From a virus, in the IMG/VR virus record IMGVR_UViG_3300032331_001267, positions 1 through 28,693 of that record: 28,693 nt of DNA; one strand, written 5' to 3'. The position numbers were made by a program, and so were the translations under genes. A model generated the notes under the pieces. That model saw nothing but the letters and a program-made list of their open reading frames with translations, was not told where the DNA came from and ran no database searches. Positions 22,908-28,693 of this stretch are shown in pieces (the stretch's first letter is position 1; every line of letters starts with the position of its first letter).

Positions 22908-23510
22908 TTAAGCGGCGTCAACTTTTTTTGGTCTGCCGCGACCTCTTTTTACTGGTTCTTCTGAACCATGGATTGTGGCGGTCACAGGTCCAATGCCGTC
23001 AACGGTGATTGTACCTGTAGAACCGAGGCCTCCAATGCGATCAGTTTTTTGAATTGGTGCCACGACCGTTTCAATGAGGTCATATTTCAAACTCTGTACC
23101 AATTCAGCTTGTGCGATACGGTCACCATTGCTGATGGTGATAGGATTCTCAGAGTGATTTGTGAGTAACACGAAGGTCTCTTGAAAGTAATCTGAGTCGA
23201 TGACAGCCTCAAGGTTTGCAAGAACCAGCCCTTGCTTATATGAAAGCCCAGAACGAGGATGGATTCGAAGTGAGTAACCTTGAGGGATATCAAAAATAAG
23301 ACCGGTCGGTACCATGATGCGGTCACCAGGCATTAAGATGGCTTTACCATCTTTCAGTGTTCTGGTGAAGGGTGCATTGAATCCGCTGTAGCCTGCATAC
23401 TCATACTTACCATAAGCCTGGAAAGCAATATCGAAACATGCGGCCTGTTGTGTGCCAAATGTAGGTAGAACCACTTCTGGGTTAGTCTTGAAGATTTTCA
23501 ACTGTGTCAT
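22908..23510 (-). CDS. dut: dUTPase with AT-hook-like C-terminal tail
   Basis: 200 aa, against about 150 for the usual trimeric enzyme. All five motifs are present: 1 A-A-C-F-D-I (23-28), 2 P-R-S-G-L-S (85-90), 3 V-I-D-S-D-Y (103-108), 4 G-D-R-I-A-Q (129-134), 5 R-I-G-G-L-G-S-T-G (158-166). It hydrolyses dUTP to dUMP, limiting uracil in DNA and feeding dTMP synthesis. Two additions explain the length: a loop after motif 1 and a C-terminal tail ending K-R-G-R-G-R-P-K-K. That R-G-R-P core is the AT-hook DNA-binding motif. GGAG precedes ATG 23510. RegA is 24 bases upstream. Confidence 0.95.
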   Translation of the reverse strand: MTQLKIFKTNPEVVLPTFGTQQAACFDIAFQAYGKYEYAGYSGFNAPFTRTLKDGKAILMPGDRIMVPTGLIFDIPQGYSLRIHPRSGLSYKQGLVLANLEAVIDSDYFQETFVLLTNHSENPITISNGDRIAQAELVQSLKYDLIETVVAPIQKTDRIGGLGSTGTITVDGIGPVTATIHGSEEPVKRGRGRPKKVDAA

Positions 23511-23534
23511 AATATAGCTCCAAATTTTAGGTTA

Positions 23535-23939
23535 TTAGTCTTCTCTTCGTTTCTTGCCTATGTTATACTTAGTAACCAGAATCCAGTCATTCTTCTCTTT
23601 ATGAGAAAGTATTTTGATCTGGCTAAGAGGTGAAACTGGATCTCCGCTCTTCTTTGGATCGACCAGTGCTAGAAGATTCCATTCAGCCAATAGGTTTGCG
23701 ATGGTATTTAGACGACCCTTGTCATCATCCGAGAAGTCTGACTTCTTACCATCGAGTAAGAATAATTGCTTAAAGTGTAAGATATAATACTTACCTTGCT
23801 TGTGTAGAATATGACAGGACTGATAAAGAGTCCTGTCTTTTTTTGATGCGACACCAATGCGCGAGAGTGTTTCTCTGATCTTTAGAAAGTCATCTGGTTC
23901 TGGTAAGGTCACCTCTATTAGTTCGCTTAGATTTATCAT
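23535..23939 (-). CDS. regA: RegA, translational repressor
   Basis: 134 aa, slightly longer than T4 RegA (122). The signature is clear: E-P-D-D-F-L-K-I-R-E-T-L-S-R-I-G-V-A, then L-Y-Q-S-C-H-I-L-H-K-Q-G-K-Y-Y-I-L-H-F-K, and near the end D-W-I-L-V-T-K-Y-N-I-G. RegA binds ribosome sites of early T4 mRNAs (44, 45, regA itself) and represses translation. AAGG lies upstream of ATG 23939. The gene overlaps gp62 by 50 bases, and the basic tail KKRRED extends beyond T4 RegA. Order 44-62-regA is as in T4. Confidence 0.95.
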   Translation of the reverse strand: MINLSELIEVTLPEPDDFLKIRETLSRIGVASKKDRTLYQSCHILHKQGKYYILHFKQLFLLDGKKSDFSDDDKGRLNTIANLLAEWNLLALVDPKKSGDPVSPLSQIKILSHKEKNDWILVTKYNIGKKRRED

Positions 23940-24318
23940 TCAAACCACCTTTGTCTAATTTTTTTCTTATCTCATCGATCTGGTCATGGGATAGTATAGC
24001 TAAGGCGTCTTTGGCTTTGTCATTGGAGAAGTGGTAGTATTCTTTGAGAACTTCCAAATCTTCAACAGTTTCTTTCTTGACCCACTGCTGGTAATCCCGC
24101 TTATAAGCTCGTATGGTATTTAGATAAAAATGGTATTGAAGGAGACCATCAGTATTAGGCCGAAGGTTCATCTCATTAGCAAGCAAGACGCAATCCTTGT
24201 GAAAGGAGAGCGCCTTGTTGACGACGAACGGGACATAATCACGCTCGTTCTCTGGTGTCACCATCACCTTCTTTGTCTGAAGGATAGACGGGATGATTTC
24301 TTTGAAAAGTTCAGCCAT
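23890..24318 (-). CDS. 62: Clamp-loader small subunit, gp62-like
   Basis: 142 aa, shorter than T4 gp62 (187) but like those of T4-like environmental phages. N-terminal L-F-K-E-I-I-P-S-I-L-Q-T-K-K and D-Y-V-P-F-V-V-N-K-A-L-S are typical. Further on, I-R-A-Y-K-R-D-Y-Q-Q-W-V-K-K precedes V-L-K-E-Y-Y-H-F-S-N-D-K-A. gp62 joins four gp44 subunits to load gp45 onto DNA. The ATG overlaps the upstream stop by 8 bases with a weak ribosome site, so it probably relies on coupling. Overlaps regA by 50 bases. Confidence 0.9.
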   Translation of the reverse strand: MAELFKEIIPSILQTKKVMVTPENERDYVPFVVNKALSFHKDCVLLANEMNLRPNTDGLLQYHFYLNTIRAYKRDYQQWVKKETVEDLEVLKEYYHFSNDKAKDALAILSHDQIDEIRKKLDKGGLNDKSKRTNRGDLTRTR

Positions 24319-24796
24319 CTAAAATTGCTTTCTCGAAGAAGAAGTCTAAATGCGGTATCATATCAATATTCTGTATCATATACAGTCTTTCATCTTCTTT
24401 GATCCAGAAGTGCCACATGAAGTAGAAAAAATGATTTTCAAACACATGTTGATAAGTCTTGCCATGATGTTTACCAAGAAAAAATTTTGTGAATACAGGT
24501 CTTGGATATTCTTTCTTAGTCTTTGTAGTGAGCTTTTTTATACGATTTCGAAACTTCTTTTCAAACTCTTCCATTGAAAGACAGTTGCTATCTAGATAGG
24601 ATTGATGCACATAGTGTAGCTTATATCCACCTTTGAGAACCTTCAAGTTTTTCTTGATAAAAGGTTCTCGTCTAGTCTCTAGATTATCTATCCGTTCATA
24701 GATTGTAGATAATCTTTCGAGTCTAGATTCTTCCAAATCCATTCTTTCTACCATCAGATTATTTCTATTCTTTTGCCAATCCATCTTTCCAGACAT
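24311..24796 (-). CDS. Unknown 161-aa basic protein inserted between gp44 and gp62
   Basis: 161 aa, rich in Lys, Phe and His. The N-terminal third (to about residue 48) is a coiled coil-like segment (ESRLERLSTIYERIDNLETR). It is followed by a compact aromatic region with H-Y-V-H-Q-S-Y-L, K-F-F-L-G-K-H-H-G-K-T-Y and F-F-Y-F-M-W-H-F-W. The DNA looks more A/T-rich than its neighbours. No nuclease motif found. In T4, 44 and 62 are adjacent, so this is an insertion. TGAACTATG links it to the upstream gene, as at the GIY-YIG junction. Confidence 0.65.
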   Translation of the reverse strand: MSGKMDWQKNRNNLMVERMDLEESRLERLSTIYERIDNLETRREPFIKKNLKVLKGGYKLHYVHQSYLDSNCLSMEEFEKKFRNRIKKLTTKTKKEYPRPVFTKFFLGKHHGKTYQHVFENHFFYFMWHFWIKEDERLYMIQNIDMIPHLDFFFEKAILDG

Positions 24797-24799
24797 AGT

Positions 24800-25249
24800 T
24801 CAATTCCATCCACTTACTGAATAACTCTGGAGTAGAATACACTGTTTCTCTGTCAATGTAAAGAGTTCATCCATATCTTCTTGATCGATAGGCACAGCAA
24901 TCATATCTCTACCGTCTTTTGTCTTGTATGGATAATGCTTCATCTCAGTTGATTTGATGAGATAGACTTTACCATCAGAATGATGTGGCTTCTCTTTGCT
25001 AGGTACCGAGATGAAGATTACGCGGTCAGCATTCTTACACTTACGCAACTGATTAGGTTTGAAGCTGAAAGCGTTCTTATAGATATAAGGCACCTGCGTC
25101 TTAACTTCAACCTTCAGTCCATCGATAATCATATCTTTCTGACTATCATATTGGTCTTCAGATACAGTTACCTTCTGACCAGCGGCCGTGCAGTAGTTGA
25201 CTATGATAGTCTCACCCGCACGACCCATCATTTCAATGCTCTTAGACAT
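24800..25249 (-). CDS. PD-(D/E)XK-type nuclease-like protein
   Basis: 149 aa from ATG 25249; a TTG 12 bases upstream is also in frame. The nuclease core is suggested by an early Glu (G-R-A-G-E-T, E12), D-S-Q-K-D-M-I-I-D-G-L-K-V-E-V-K-T with D43 and E48-V-K50, and then a K-P-N-Q-L-R-K-C-K-N-A-D-R-V-I-F-I-S-V-P beta-helix-beta step. This D...E-x-K order matches the PD-(D/E)XK fold. Possible roles are homing, repair or nicking of DNA; none can be chosen. It overlaps the gp44 stop by 8 bases. Confidence 0.65.
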   Translation of the reverse strand: MSKSIEMMGRAGETIIVNYCTAAGQKVTVSEDQYDSQKDMIIDGLKVEVKTQVPYIYKNAFSFKPNQLRKCKNADRVIFISVPSKEKPHHSDGKVYLIKSTEMKHYPYKTKDGRDMIAVPIDQEDMDELFTLTEKQCILLQSYSVSGWN

Positions 25250-26180
25250 ATTGACACTCAACCATCAGTTCAGTAAGACAGGATACAAGATTGATTTCTT
25301 GGTCAGCCACAAACGCAGACTGATACTGATACCTGGCCAAGATGATTACCGCTTGTGGAATCGAATCAGGTTTGAAGAAGTCATAGAGACTATCATAGAC
25401 CTTACGATAGATACGGGCAGGTTCAATATCCTGATTGATGACAACCCACTTACGCATCTCGGTAAAGTTACCGTTCTTCAAGAAACCTGCAAGCTCAGAA
25501 AGCTTCTTTACATCTGAAATCTGAGCGAGAGTACCAGCATCAATAGAACCGCCGCTACCATATCGCTGAAGCTCATTGAGAGTTCTACGATAGTCAGGAA
25601 AATACTTCTCGACAATCTTGATAAGTACTGGTTTATCATATTTGATATCTTCTTTCAGCAGGATGTTGGATAGTCTAGCAAACAACTGAGACGCCATTTT
25701 AGGCTTCTCATCTTGTTGTAATGTAAAGTCAATTACGGAACAACGAGAGTGCATGGCGTCCATGATGCGCGACTTGAAGTTGCAGGTCAGGATGAAAGAG
25801 CAGTTATCAGAAAACTCTTCAATGGCACCACGCAATGCGGCCTGCGCTTCTGGTGTAAGGTAATCTGCCTCATCAAGGATGATTACCTTACGCCCACCAG
25901 TCAACGAGATACTTGACGCATAACCTTTGATCTTGGTTCGCAGCATATCGATGCCACGTTCCTCAGATGAATTGACAAAGAGATGGTTGCAGCCAATCTC
26001 TTCACACATAGCCTTTGCGATAGTCGTCTTACCAACACCAGCTGAACCAGTCAGCAAGAGATTTGGAATAGAACAGTTATCAACATAAGACTGAAACACC
26101 TTCTTGATACGCTCAGGAAGGATACAATCACTCACAGTATGCGGGCGATACTTCTCGACCCACAAATATTCATCGCTCAT
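25242..26180 (-). CDS. 44: Clamp-loader ATPase subunit, gp44-like
   Basis: 312 aa, near T4 gp44 (319). AAA+ motifs: N-terminal W-V-E-K-Y-R-P, Walker A G-S-A-G-V-G-K-T, Walker B I-I-L-D-E-A-D-Y-L, sensor 1 F-I-L-T-C-N-F and the Arg finger in H-S-R-C. The C-terminal part forms the collar. It drives ATP-dependent loading of gp45. ATG 26180 has AGAGG upstream; a TTG six bases earlier is also in frame. It overlaps the preceding small gene's stop by 11 bases. Confidence 0.96.
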   Translation of the reverse strand: MSDEYLWVEKYRPHTVSDCILPERIKKVFQSYVDNCSIPNLLLTGSAGVGKTTIAKAMCEEIGCNHLFVNSSEERGIDMLRTKIKGYASSISLTGGRKVIILDEADYLTPEAQAALRGAIEEFSDNCSFILTCNFKSRIMDAMHSRCSVIDFTLQQDEKPKMASQLFARLSNILLKEDIKYDKPVLIKIVEKYFPDYRRTLNELQRYGSGGSIDAGTLAQISDVKKLSELAGFLKNGNFTEMRKWVVINQDIEPARIYRKVYDSLYDFFKPDSIPQAVIILARYQYQSAFVADQEINLVSCLTELMVECQYV

Positions 26181-26385
26181 TTTCAAGGTCCTCTAAAACT
26201 TTCACAAAGATTTCGATTGCGCCTTTTTTACCTAACTGATTCTTGAAGATGTTCTTCGAAGTTACCGTCATAATGGAAGCCAGTGCAAACAAATCTTGTA
26301 TATCATCGCACAACATAATCTGCCTGTCAATAGGCCTCATCAATTCTTTCATGCGATCTTTACGGTCAGAAGGATCAAAAGCCAT
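26170..26385 (-). CDS. Small protein upstream of gp44
   Basis: 71 aa. A short helical protein: R-M-K-E-L-M-R-P-I-D-R-Q-I-M-L-C-D-D-I-Q-D-L is followed by L-A-S-I-M-T-V-T-S-K-N-I-F and an amphipathic C-terminus (IEIFVKVLEDLENER). I recall similar small proteins beside gp44 in T4-like environmental phages, with no function known to me. The start overlaps the GIY-YIG gene stop (TAATG), and its stop overlaps gp44, so the block is co-translated. Confidence 0.75.
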   Translation of the reverse strand: MAFDPSDRKDRMKELMRPIDRQIMLCDDIQDLFALASIMTVTSKNIFKNQLGKKGAIEIFVKVLEDLENER

Positions 26386-26870
26386 TATGCTTTCCTTTTT
26401 TTGTTGAATTTAGGACTTAATAATGGTACTACATATTCATCTAGAGGTAAATGGTGATACTGAGGATCAATCTCATTCATATCAACAATCTTCAAATATA
26501 GATTGTCTGTAGGCTTCACACCTCTTTTGCGAGCTTTCTTGGCTCCAGGATGTGACTCATCTTTCCTTGATCTGCCTTCTAACTCTTTCATAAATCGATA
26601 GATACGATATCCAATATTGGAATTAGATTGGCCCACATAAAGACATTCATAGCCATCTCCAATCTTTCTATAGATTGAGTACAGACCAGGTCTATGTAGA
26701 CTAACTTTTTCACCATCTTCATCATAATAAGTCAGTATATTTTCATGTGTTGTAGGATAAGCAGGATGCCTAGAAATGCGAATGAAAGGTTTTGAATATC
26801 CCTTCGTCACAATCTTTCTAGCAATCTCATAGTTACTCGTATATTCACGACCAAAGAGATCATAGGCCAT
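26385..26870 (-). CDS. GIY-YIG nuclease-like protein
   Basis: 161 aa. The GIY-YIG signature is present as G-L-Y (62-64) and Y-V-G-Q-S (78-82), with the conserved Arg (R89) in G-Y-R-I-Y-R-F and the conserved Glu (E145) in L-D-E-Y-V-V-P-L-L-S-P-K-F-N-K-K, where N156 completes the family pattern. The 60 residues before the domain are not a known module. Family members include homing endonucleases of T4-like phages. It follows the upstream gene by three bases (TGAACTATG) and lies in the clamp operon. No intron or split gene is visible nearby, so a free-standing homing role is inference. Confidence 0.8.
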   Translation of the reverse strand: MAYDLFGREYTSNYEIARKIVTKGYSKPFIRISRHPAYPTTHENILTYYDEDGEKVSLHRPGLYSIYRKIGDGYECLYVGQSNSNIGYRIYRFMKELEGRSRKDESHPGAKKARKRGVKPTDNLYLKIVDMNEIDPQYHHLPLDEYVVPLLSPKFNKKRKA

Positions 26871-26873
26871 AGT

Positions 26874-27143
26874 TCATCCAATTTTGAGTTTCGTATAGCC
26901 ATCAGGATCAGTAGAGTATTTGATAAGATCCAAGTCTGCGCTAAACTTTAGTTGACAACCTTCACATTCAAGTGGGCAGATTCCGCGTAACCAATTACGG
27001 CGCACGGATCTGATATCATCATCATTCCAGCCTGATGACCTATTCTGGTGCATAGAGCAATCCATATTAGACATCCAGGGGGCAGGACAGAAATCTTCGA
27101 TGTTATCTCGAATCTCCGACTCTGCCACCCTTCGTCTAAACAA
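26874..27143 (-). CDS. Cys-rich small protein with CX3CX2C motif
   Basis: 89 aa from a TTG at 27143; the start is uncertain. An in-frame TTG at 27224 would add 27 residues overlapping the upstream gene. The visible features are E-D-F-C-P-A-P-W-M-S-N-M-D-C-S-M-H and, near the C-terminus, I-C-P-L-E-C-E-G-C-Q. The second has the CX3CX2C spacing of radical-SAM clusters, and the first resembles the C-P-x-P-W of SPASM/twitch domains, yet no radical-SAM barrel is present. A metal- or Fe-S-binding role is likely; the function is unknown. Confidence 0.6.
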   Translation of the reverse strand: MFRRRVAESEIRDNIEDFCPAPWMSNMDCSMHQNRSSGWNDDDIRSVRRNWLRGICPLECEGCQLKFSADLDLIKYSTDPDGYTKLKIG

Positions 27144-27168
27144 CTCATCAGCAACCTTTGCTGCCTGA

Positions 27169-27459
27169 TTATGATTCTTTGATGATGCTATCGTAGAAAT
27201 CCTGAAAGTTCTTCTCTTCTTCAACGATGGTGTTATAGTTGGCCATATAATAAGCCTTCGCCATCTTGCGAACCAGTTTCTTGTCTACGCCAAGCTCATC
27301 GAAGATTTCGGCGATAGCCTCTTTCTGCAAATCACGTTCGCCAGCCACACGGGTCATGGAGTCATTGATTGCAAAGATTGCGTTCTTGAGCTTCTTCTTC
27401 TCATCATTCGAAAGAGAATTGGGAGAAACGAAAGGCTTATTGTGCCCAATCATAGACAT
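27169..27459 (-). CDS. dsbA: DsbA-like dsDNA-binding late-transcription protein
   Basis: 96 aa from ATG 27459, chosen because TAATG overlaps the upstream stop and GGAG lies 11 bases upstream; T4 DsbA has 89. The pattern is L-K-N-A-I-F-A-I-N-D-S-M-T-R-V-A-G-E-R, then I-F-D-E-L-G-V-D-K-K-L-V-R-K-M-A-K-A-Y-Y and a C-terminal acidic helix E-E-E-K-N-F-Q-D-F-Y-D-S-I. This agrees with my memory of T4 DsbA, which binds near late promoters and assists late transcription. Here it is beside gene 45, itself a late-transcription activator. In T4 dsbA lies elsewhere, near gene 33. Confidence 0.6.
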   Translation of the reverse strand: MSMIGHNKPFVSPNSLSNDEKKKLKNAIFAINDSMTRVAGERDLQKEAIAEIFDELGVDKKLVRKMAKAYYMANYNTIVEEEKNFQDFYDSIIKES

Positions 27460-27650
27460 TACTTCTTCTCCGTGACGATAAGCTGGTCGTAACCAGTAGC
27501 CACTAACCAAGTGTTAAGGTTACTGACGATCTCTTCAGCAGAACGGTTTTCCCAATTCATGCTGACACAGCGGATATCATCACTGGTATCCTTGTCACGA
27601 AAAGTGTAGCTGACATTCCAGCTTTCGTTTGTCTGTTGCTTCTTAGCCAT
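27459..27650 (-). CDS. Small protein between gp45 and DsbA-like gene
   Basis: 63 aa. A basic start (MAKKQQTNESWNVSYTFRDK) is followed by T-S-D-D-I-R-C-V-S-M-N-W-E-N-R-S-A-E-E-I-V-S-N-L-N-T-W-L. The likely arrangement is two strands, one helix and one strand. No motif recognised. ATG 27650 is 2 bases after the gp45 stop; the ribosome site GGAG is 11 bases upstream, within the gp45 end. The TAA overlaps the next ATG. Confidence 0.7.
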   Translation of the reverse strand: MAKKQQTNESWNVSYTFRDKDTSDDIRCVSMNWENRSAEEIVSNLNTWLVATGYDQLIVTEKK

Positions 27651-27652
27651 GA

Positions 27653-28309
27653 TTACTTCTTCTCCAATGCAATGAAATACTTGAGTGTGCCTGACTTGTT
27701 AGTCCATGAGGTGAAACCACCAATCTTCAATACGACCTTGTAGTCATCAGAGATCATCTTGAGATTATCGACCTTGATGAGAGACTTGAAGTCTGCACCA
27801 TCATAATCTGCAACACGAAGGCTGACAGAATTTGAAGTGTCGTTCTTGACAGCCAAGGTCTGAAGATAGATACCACCATTCTTGTTAGAGATGGAGATAT
27901 GTGTGAGATCGTTCATAGCCGCGAGACGCAAAAGCTTTTGCAGATTGGACTGAGAAATATCAAACGATACATCAGGGTCCTTCATTGCAATGCTCTTATC
28001 TTCAGGCGGTGAGACAATCAGATTGAGAGACGAAGCCATATAGTTGAATTCGATATCACCGTCTTTCATCAAGACGCTCTCAGAAGTGAATGTGAGTTCA
28101 GGGTTCGTCAGTGTAGTTACGTTACCGAGAAAGTCATTAAGCTCATAGATGCCGAATGTCTCGGTGAAATCCTCGTCAACATTAGCCTCAGCGAGGATGG
28201 TGTTTTCGAGAGAAACGGTCCGAAGGGTCTTACCCTTACGAAGGACAATACCAGAATTGATCTGAGCAAAGTTCTTCAAGACCGAAAGTGTGCGTTCACT
28301 TAGCTTCAT
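27653..28309 (-). CDS. 45: Sliding clamp, gp45-like
   Basis: 218 aa, close to T4 gp45 (228). It forms a trimeric ring that tethers gp43 to DNA and, in T4, activates late transcription. Features match the clamp: N-terminal K-L-S-E-R-T-L-S-V-L-K-N-F-A-Q-I-N-S-G-I, then L-R-T-V-S-L-E-N-T-I-L-A-E-A and F-G-I-Y-E-L-N-D-F-L. The second half has I-S-Q-S-N-L-Q-K-L-L-R-L-A-A-M-N-D-L and ends with Y-F-I-A-L-E-K-K. AGGAG precedes ATG 28309. It opens the clamp operon, 17 bases after the kinase gene. Confidence 0.95.
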   Translation of the reverse strand: MKLSERTLSVLKNFAQINSGIVLRKGKTLRTVSLENTILAEANVDEDFTETFGIYELNDFLGNVTTLTNPELTFTSESVLMKDGDIEFNYMASSLNLIVSPPEDKSIAMKDPDVSFDISQSNLQKLLRLAAMNDLTHISISNKNGGIYLQTLAVKNDTSNSVSLRVADYDGADFKSLIKVDNLKMISDDYKVVLKIGGFTSWTNKSGTLKYFIALEKK

Positions 28310-28326
28310 AATTTAAACTCCTAGTT

Positions 28327-28693
28327 TCAAGCTACAGATTGGATCATAGCAGAGTTTGTTGGCCCTGTAAAGACCTTTAGCATATGTTTTAGGTCAGATT
28401 CTAACATCACCATACTTCCATTATTGTCGATGGTATAGTCACGATGATAACCAATCCATGCCCACTCTGAGTAATGGATCGGATGGTTTACCATAAGGTC
28501 GGTGTTGTTGTCTTTGTTTGCTTGTGCTGCGACATCATACCACTTTGGATTTTTACCTCGGTTTACCTGTATGACATATCCACCATTCTTTCGAATGAAA
28601 TCGATCTCATTTGGAAATCGTACATCAGGAATAACCACATTCTTGTGGTCTTTCAGACGCCTTGCTACAGTATGAATCCAGATTTCATCATCG
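28327..28693 (-). CDS. 1: dNMP kinase, T4 gp1-like, N-terminus cut by window edge
   Basis: The frame runs from the window edge (28693) to the stop at 28327, about 121 codons. The fragment begins D-D-E-I-W-I-H-T-V-A-R-R-L-K and continues N-V-V-I-P-D-V-R-F-P-N-E-I-D-F-I-R-K-N-G-G. The V-x-P/T-D-V-R-F-P-N-E motif is a signature of the T4 gp1-type deoxynucleoside monophosphate kinase. The N-terminal P-loop lies outside the window. The kinase converts dNMPs to dNDPs for DNA synthesis; it fits beside gp45 and the dUTPase as a nucleotide-supply function. Confidence 0.85.
   Translation of the reverse strand, partial: DDEIWIHTVARRLKDHKNVVIPDVRFPNEIDFIRKNGGYVIQVNRGKNPKWYDVAAQANKDNNTDLMVNHPIHYSEWAWIGYHRDYTIDNNGSMVMLESDLKHMLKVFTGPTNSAMIQSVA

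Noticed and set aside
26948-27154. Minus-strand ORF overlapping the Cys-rich gene
   Set aside because: The competing frame has the C-P-A-P-W and CX3CX2C motifs and continues to a stop that abuts the next gene; this one does not.

Overview
This window looks like the DNA-replication region of a large T4-superfamily (myovirus) genome. The clearest evidence is the set of T4 replication proteins: sliding clamp gp45, clamp loader gp44/gp62, translational repressor RegA, family B DNA polymerase gp43, recombinase UvsX and helicase gp41, plus a gp1-like dNMP kinase at the right edge. Every gene supported here is on the minus strand, so transcription runs from base 28693 towards base 1. Genes are tightly packed, with 1-8 nt stop/start overlaps. 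Both window edges cut through genes. The host is not shown directly. A DUF1127 microprotein, a domain commonest in Alphaproteobacteria, suggests an alphaproteobacterial host, but this is only inference.

Layout in transcription order: (i) 28693-23535, clamp and clamp-loader operon: gp1-like kinase, gp45, a 63-aa protein, a DsbA-like late-transcription protein, a Cys-rich small protein, a GIY-YIG nuclease, a 71-aa protein, gp44, a PD-(D/E)XK-like protein, an unknown 161-aa protein, gp62 and RegA. (ii) 23510-21860, accessory block: dUTPase with a basic AT-hook-like tail, a perfect T4-type late promoter (TATAAATA), tRNA-Met(CAU), Hsp20, a DUF1127 microprotein, a strong GAAA-loop hairpin and a 49-aa membrane microprotein. 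(iii) 21860-9373, a 12.5-kb glycan island of 15 genes. It encodes GDP-mannose 4,6-dehydratase and GDP-L-fucose synthase, a GT10 fucosyltransferase, a second (RmlB-like) 4,6-dehydratase beside a sugar C-methyltransferase-like protein, a HAD-nucleotidyltransferase fusion, two FkbM methyltransferases, a GT2 and several glycosyltransferase-like proteins. (iv) 9398-6957, an early-type promoter followed by small phage genes, an unusual helical-repeat membrane protein and tRNA-Gly(UCC). (v) 6957-1292, gp43, a mannose-phosphate-isomerase-type cupin, UvsX, a small protein and gp41. (vi) 1292-1, small unknown genes and a Bax-inhibitor-1 family membrane protein.

In T4 the order 45-44-62-regA-43-uvsX-40-41 is continuous. 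Here it is interrupted twice: by nuclease and small genes around the clamp loader, and by the glycan island between regA and gene 43. The island holds both GDP-fucose-forming enzymes and a GDP-fucose-using transferase. That makes a virus-encoded fucosylation pathway the most notable system in the window. The target of the glycan (virion, host surface or DNA) cannot be told from sequence alone.
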